In this document: piece by piece, positions 61,707 to 64,000 of the stretch
Position numbering within the stretch: the stretch's first letter is position 1
How the letters are laid out: every line of letters begins with the position of its first letter
Assembly (NCBI GenBank): GCA_964484185.1
Contig: CAZAEQ010000018.1
Span: 1-64,000 of the forward strand
DNA length: 64,000 bases
Source: F1-120-MAGs238 sp964484185
Lineage (GTDB): Bacteria > Planctomycetota > Phycisphaerae > Phycisphaerales > UBA1924
Direction of reading: 5' to 3'
Position numbers and translations under genes: made by a program
The notes under the pieces: generated by a model
Database searches by the model: none
The model's input: only the letters and a program-made list of their open reading frames with translations
Told to the model about the DNA's origin: nothing

Positions 61707-62873
61707 TCAACATCCTGATGCAAATGCATCTACAAAATCGAGGTAATCAAAGAAATCGATCACGCCGTCAGCATTAAAATCTGCGGCGGGAACTCCGCTG
61801 GCAAACATGTCTACAAAATCGAGATAATCGAAGAAGTCGACCGTGCCATCAGAATTGAAATCAGCGGGGCAGGAGTTCACGATGGGCGAGAGGCGAATGG
61901 CGCCGATCGGGCCTGAAGCGCCTTCGCGTGCTGCGGCAATGATCTGCCTTGCATTGTTAATGCCATTTGCGCCACCTGGCTGCACACTCCAGGCGCCCTG
62001 AGACGGATCGATCAGACTGCCGAGCATGAAATAACCTTCACCAACGAACTGCACACCAGTCGAGGCGAAGTAGTAATACGTCAGCGCATCGCCGCGATCG
62101 TTGATCGATGTGGCGCTGGTTGTTGTGCCGCAGCCGCCGAGGAATTCCCAGCCCGCGCTCTGCCGATAGCGAATCGGGAATGTGCTGCAACCGGAGAACC
62201 CGGCGACGTAGCCGCAAAAGTCGTTGTTGTTATTCAGGTCCGCGCTTTGGAAACCCTGCCAGTTTCCTGGCGGCAATGGCACTTCGGTAATGACGCCAGT
62301 ATCGAGATCCAGAAGCCGCGGTCCTGACATCACAACGCGCTGGTCGTTCACTTCGCCACCCAGGAAACCCTCCGGGAGCGGCACCAACCCGCTCGCAGTA
62401 AACCTCACACCAGAAGAGAGATTCCAGCCAAAGTAGCCAGAACCACCCACGATGTCGCCGATGTTGTTGATCGCATACGCCGCGCTGTATGGATTTCCAG
62501 GCAAGGTGCCCAGAACCTCTACCTCATATCCGCTGGGCGTCGGCCTCCAGATCGCGGCAGTAGGTTGCGTGATAACGTACTGATTCGGACACACTGAGCC
62601 GACAATCACCCCGGCGTTATTGATGTCGTGTGCGCGTGAAGTCTGCATTCCCGGCGGCAGCGGCAACACTTCAAAAGGTTGCCCGTTGTGAGACACGCCA
62701 GCCAGAAGCGATGTGCCATCCGGCGACATGCTTCCGCATGCGTCACCGCTCTCGTTCATTGCGGTGGCGGTCCAGCCGGCGCCGAGATACTCAACGCGAT
62801 ATGTTGGAACGCCCGCAAAGGCAGTTGCAGCGGAGAGGATCATTGTGAGAGTGATTAGTTTTGAACTGTTCAT
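61707..62873 (-). CDS. Secreted HAF-repeat protein with full dockerin
   Basis: The 388-residue protein has a signal peptide (about 1-20), then HAF-like repeats with TATAMNESGDACGSM, HDINNAGVIVGSVC, YAINNIGDIVGGSG, LNNNNDFCGYVAG and ATSINDRGDALTYY. The end is a two-copy dockerin with DFNSDGTVDFFDYLDFV and DFNADGVIDFFDYLDFV, finishing in GC. ATG 62873 has AAAGGAG upstream; a longer frame to 63041 runs into the dockerin-coding part of the neighbour in another frame and is rejected. The next gene of the array follows after 12 bases. Confidence 0.86.
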   Translation of the reverse strand: MNSSKLITLTMILSAATAFAGVPTYRVEYLGAGWTATAMNESGDACGSMSPDGTSLLAGVSHNGQPFEVLPLPPGMQTSRAHDINNAGVIVGSVCPNQYVITQPTAAIWRPTPSGYEVEVLGTLPGNPYSAAYAINNIGDIVGGSGYFGWNLSSGVRFTASGLVPLPEGFLGGEVNDQRVVMSGPRLLDLDTGVITEVPLPPGNWQGFQSADLNNNNDFCGYVAGFSGCSTFPIRYRQSAGWEFLGGCGTTTSATSINDRGDALTYYYFASTGVQFVGEGYFMLGSLIDPSQGAWSVQPGGANGINNARQIIAAAREGASGPIGAIRLSPIVNSCPADFNSDGTVDFFDYLDFVDMFASGVPAADFNADGVIDFFDYLDFVDAFASGC

Positions 62874-62898
62874 GTGGGTCTCCTTTGTCTTGAACTGC

Positions 62899-64000
62899 TT
62901 AACAACCAGCTTGGTATGAGTCGACGAAATCGAGATAATCAAAGAAATCAATCGTGCTGTCGCTGTTGAAGTCGGCAGATGGCATGTTGTGAGAGAACGC
63001 ATCGACGAAATCGAGATAGTCGAAGAAGTCGAGCGTGCCATCTCCGTTAAAGTCGGCAGCGCATATTGGCGCCCTGGGTTTTAACACAAATCCAGTGAGC
63101 TTTCCGGCCGCCGTTCGTCCATTTCCGACGATCCAACCGGAGTTGTTGATTTTTTGTGCACTCGTCATCGTGTAACCAACTGGAATGCTTGCGACAAGCG
63201 ATGCGGAATTGAGGTCATGAATTCCATCAGAAGTCGTATAGATAAACGCCTTGGCTGAAGCTTGTACGGTGAAAATGTCTCCCACCACCGTGCCCGCATC
63301 GTTTATCCCCAGCGGCCTCACCGCCTGCTGATAGCCAGCTCCCGGGAACGGCAGGATTTGAACACCCGCGCTGGGCGAGTAGACATATCCGTAGTAGGTG
63401 ACCGGGAATGTTCCGTAGCGCGTACCAACGATCGCGCCGTGGTTGTTGATTTCAAACGCGCGAGTCGGACCTGAGCCAAAACCCGATGGAAATACATCGT
63501 TCAGCAACGTGTATGAGCCGGTAGAGATGTCCACGTAGAACGCATCGTTCAAAACCCATCCATTCAACCAGCCGATCGCGATTCCCGAGTTATTTACGCG
63601 GCTCAATCCTCGTGCATTGGGGACATTCACCGAGCGAGCGCCATTGACCACATCCCAGACATAGGGCACGTTCGTCACGCCGCCAGAGTCTGAGCAACTG
63701 CAGCCGCTGATGGTTCCGACGGCAACGCCCGAGTCATTGACGCCTCCGAAGCTGGGGCCGTAGTAGGTGCCAGGCAGCGCAGGTGGCGAAAAGTACTGAC
63801 CGCTGTAAATGTCAAACGCACTCTGATTCCCAACAACCAATCCAGCAGCATTCACGCCAAGTGGACTTGAGACGTTGATCCGTGTCTTTCCGGTTGTTTC
63901 ATTCCAGATGAATCCGGGATAACCAATCACGTTGTCCATCGTCGCAACGCCGCAGGCAATGCCGTTATCACTGATATCCCAAAGATACGATTCGCCAGCC
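62899..64000 (-). CDS. Secreted HAF-repeat protein with full dockerin, N-terminus outside window
   Basis: The frame is open up to the window end, so about 366 residues are seen and the signal peptide is missing. Repeats have the HAF rhythm: WDISDNGIACGVAT, GVNAAGLVVGNQ, GVNDSGVAVGTIS, RVNNSGIAIGWLN, EINNHGAIVGTR, GINDAGTVVGDIF and KINNSGWIVGNG, seven in the visible part. The two-copy dockerin has DFNGDGTLDFFDYLDFV and DFNSDSTIDFFDYLDFV, with the last copy altered to VDSYQAGC. It belongs to the same array as the gene at 61707, its closest neighbour and likely paralogue. Confidence 0.85.
   Translation of the reverse strand, partial: AGESYLWDISDNGIACGVATMDNVIGYPGFIWNETTGKTRINVSSPLGVNAAGLVVGNQSAFDIYSGQYFSPPALPGTYYGPSFGGVNDSGVAVGTISGCSCSDSGGVTNVPYVWDVVNGARSVNVPNARGLSRVNNSGIAIGWLNGWVLNDAFYVDISTGSYTLLNDVFPSGFGSGPTRAFEINNHGAIVGTRYGTFPVTYYGYVYSPSAGVQILPFPGAGYQQAVRPLGINDAGTVVGDIFTVQASAKAFIYTTSDGIHDLNSASLVASIPVGYTMTSAQKINNSGWIVGNGRTAAGKLTGFVLKPRAPICAADFNGDGTLDFFDYLDFVDAFSHNMPSADFNSDSTIDFFDYLDFVDSYQAGC

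Noticed and set aside
62874..63041. Longer N-terminus for the gene at 61707
   Set aside because: The additional residues are the neighbour's dockerin sequence read in another frame, and a good ribosome site precedes ATG 62873.

Overview
The window looks like chromosomal DNA of a planctomycete, most likely class Phycisphaerae. The main reason is a family of secreted proteins that end in a short dockerin-like tail (Ca-binding pattern DxNxDGxxDFFDYLDFV, last residues usually GC). The full alternative complex III plus A2-type caa3 oxidase operon, DUF1559-like pseudopilins and many secreted beta-propeller proteins fit this. The assignment is inference; no rRNA, tRNA or CRISPR array was seen in the window.

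Layout. 1-1008: 3' part of an asparaginase-family hydrolase. 1009-16741 (minus): one respiratory operon, read from the right as actA-actB-actC-actD-actE-actF, a His-rich membrane ORF, a SCO copper chaperone, ctaC, ctaD, ctaE, ctaF and a two-helix membrane ORF. The divergent gene at 16996 is a COX15/CtaA heme A synthase, so quinol oxidation, oxygen reduction, copper delivery and heme a supply sit together. 18480-23782 (minus): a six-gene unit with a DUF2946-like protein, a pseudopilin, a dockerin protein, an ABC ATPase, a permease with a His-rich loop and a DUF3299-like protein; I propose metal (zinc) acquisition. 23843-25495: a PAS-LuxR regulator and a LOG-family phosphoribohydrolase. 25664-33818 (plus): four secreted proteins with half-dockerins; three of them carry seven-repeat propellers plus Ig domains, and one of those is interrupted by an in-frame TGA. 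33881-36346: RlmKL rRNA methyltransferase. 36356-47942: a polysaccharide locus with three tandem GT2 enzymes, an NDP-sugar epimerase, a GT4, a WcaF-like acetyltransferase, a double GT4 fusion, a Wzy-like membrane protein and a membrane-anchored EEP-domain protein. 48124-50310: a large unknown secreted protein. 50312-54326 (minus): CBS/CorC membrane protein, YbeY, a putative anti-sigma, an ECF-like sigma factor and a secreted protein. 54471-64000 (minus): an array of six secreted propeller or HAF-repeat proteins with full two-copy dockerins; the last runs off the window.

No stretch above about 300 bases lacks a gene. The longest gaps (16742-16995, 30109-30328, 31916-32135, 38296-38526, 42011-42248) hold promoters, inverted repeats or one terminator where listed; in 42011-42248, 42804-42953 and 24536-24715 I see nothing clear.
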